Shown one piece after another: positions 63,374 through 64,000 of a stretch of 64,000 nt of DNA. The translations under genes were made by a program, and so were the position numbers. The number at the start of each line of letters is the position of its first letter. Position 1 is the first letter of the stretch. A model generated the notes under the pieces. It saw nothing but the letters and a program-made list of their open reading frames with translations, ran no database searches and was not told where the DNA came from. The DNA comes from Fragum whitleyi (taxonomy: Eukaryota > Mollusca > Bivalvia > Cardiida > Cardiidae): positions 1,797,501 to 1,861,500 of the forward strand of contig OX411552.1 in the NCBI GenBank assembly GCA_948146395.1, read 5' to 3'.

Positions 63374-64000
63374 ACAAGAGGCCCAAGAGGGCCTGAATCG
63401 CTCCACTGGCTTTAACATCATTAGACTTGCATTAAATGAATCTTTTTTTGAATGAAACAACACTTTGAAATCTCTTAAGACCTATTTTGTATTAATTAAG
63501 TGGGTATGGCTCACATTGCACCAAAATTCTCAAGTTTCATTGATTTTGGCCGAAACTTCATCAGGAGATGTAGTTCAAAGATTTCGGGCTCAAAAAAAGC
63601 CACACCCAGACATGCCAATATTTAAGGGCTAATTAATATTTCGCATACAATTTTTCAAAAGGGTCACAAAAGGAACATTCTGGTAAAATTTCATTGAAAT
63701 CAGCCCAGTGATTCAGGAGGAAATGTCCTTCAAAGAATTCGGGCTCAAAATAAGCCCCACCCTGCCACACCCATATTTATGAGCCAATCAAAATTTTGAG
63801 AGCAACTTTTGGAAAGGGTCTCCCAAGGAACATTCTGGTAAAGTTTCATTGAAATCTGCCCAATGGTTCAGGAGGAAATGTCCTTCAAAGATTTCGGGCT
63901 CAGATAAGCCCCGCCCTGCCACGCCCATATTTGGGGGCCAATCAAAATTTCAGGAACAATTTTTAAAAAGGGTTACCCAAGGAACATTTTGGTAAAGTTT
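63374..64000 (+). repeat. ACAAGAGGCC dispersed repeat, runs off the window
   Basis: Starts ACAAGAGGCCCAAGAGGGCC and TGAATCGCTCCACTGGCTTT, then three ~165-base units with AAGGAACATTCTGGTAAA and CAGGAGGAAATGTCCTTCAA. It cuts an inverted copy of the TTAA MITE that starts at 63275. Confidence 0.7.

Larger units (their letters stand above)
59870..64000. other. RBL upstream intron, no exon found
   Basis: I searched for the conserved N-terminal p107/p130 segments on the minus strand and did not find them. The stretch holds a hairpin with arms GTGGGTACTCTT / AAGAGTACCCAC (~60798-60847), an eroded family 2 SINE body near 61100-61290, MITEs and dispersed repeats. Confidence 0.55.

Noticed and set aside
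59870..64000. N-terminal RBL exons
   Set aside because: No match to the conserved N-terminal p107/p130 segments was seen; reported as absent from the window and not guessed.

Overview
The window looks like nuclear DNA from an AT-rich, intron-rich invertebrate, most probably a bivalve mollusc. The genes have GT-AG introns, the intergenic DNA is packed with MITEs, SINEs and foldbacks, and several dispersed repeats (ending in GGACGG-rich stretches and hairpins) resemble those I know from bivalve genomes. That taxonomic call is inference; the species cannot be named from sequence alone.

Layout. (1) About 2.67-4.13 kb, + strand: an apparently single-exon gene for an N-terminal CBM20 starch/glycogen-binding domain protein with a decapeptide repeat and a C-terminal membrane anchor. 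It resembles vertebrate STBD1 with reversed topology. (2) 6.8-16.4 kb, - strand: a three-exon gene for a small secreted protein, PAN/Apple - EB/EGF-like cysteine module - PAN/Apple, with a TATA box. Its first intron holds a SINE and a complete 6.4-kb Gmr1-type Gypsy LTR retrotransposon (integrase before reverse transcriptase, SCAN-like capsid) whose two 542-bp LTRs read as identical. (3) 17.7-32.6 kb: gene-poor and repeat-rich. It contains a 5'-truncated LINE nested in a MITE with a 6-bp target duplication, a pogo-like insertion that splits a tandem array, and several foldback families. (4) 32.9-59.9 kb, - strand: sixteen exons of a retinoblastoma-like pocket protein (RBL1/RBL2, p107/p130 type), joining in frame into 713 codons plus stop. 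They cover the start of pocket domain A, the spacer with a KRRLF cyclin-binding motif, domain B and the C-terminus. The N-terminal exons were not found and probably lie beyond 64 kb. (5) 59.9-64.0 kb: repeats only.

The most unusual signal is in the RBL gene. Five of its sixteen exons are the terminal copy of a tandem array whose repeat unit straddles the 3' splice site: 94 bp x 16, 41 bp x 8, 138 bp x 3, 134 bp x 4 and 319 bp x 2. Each array extends from inside the 5' part of the exon into the upstream intron, so it presents a ladder of copied splice acceptors before the real exon. Every copied exon piece that I read in the correct phase ends at a stop codon. None of the arrays includes a 5' splice site.
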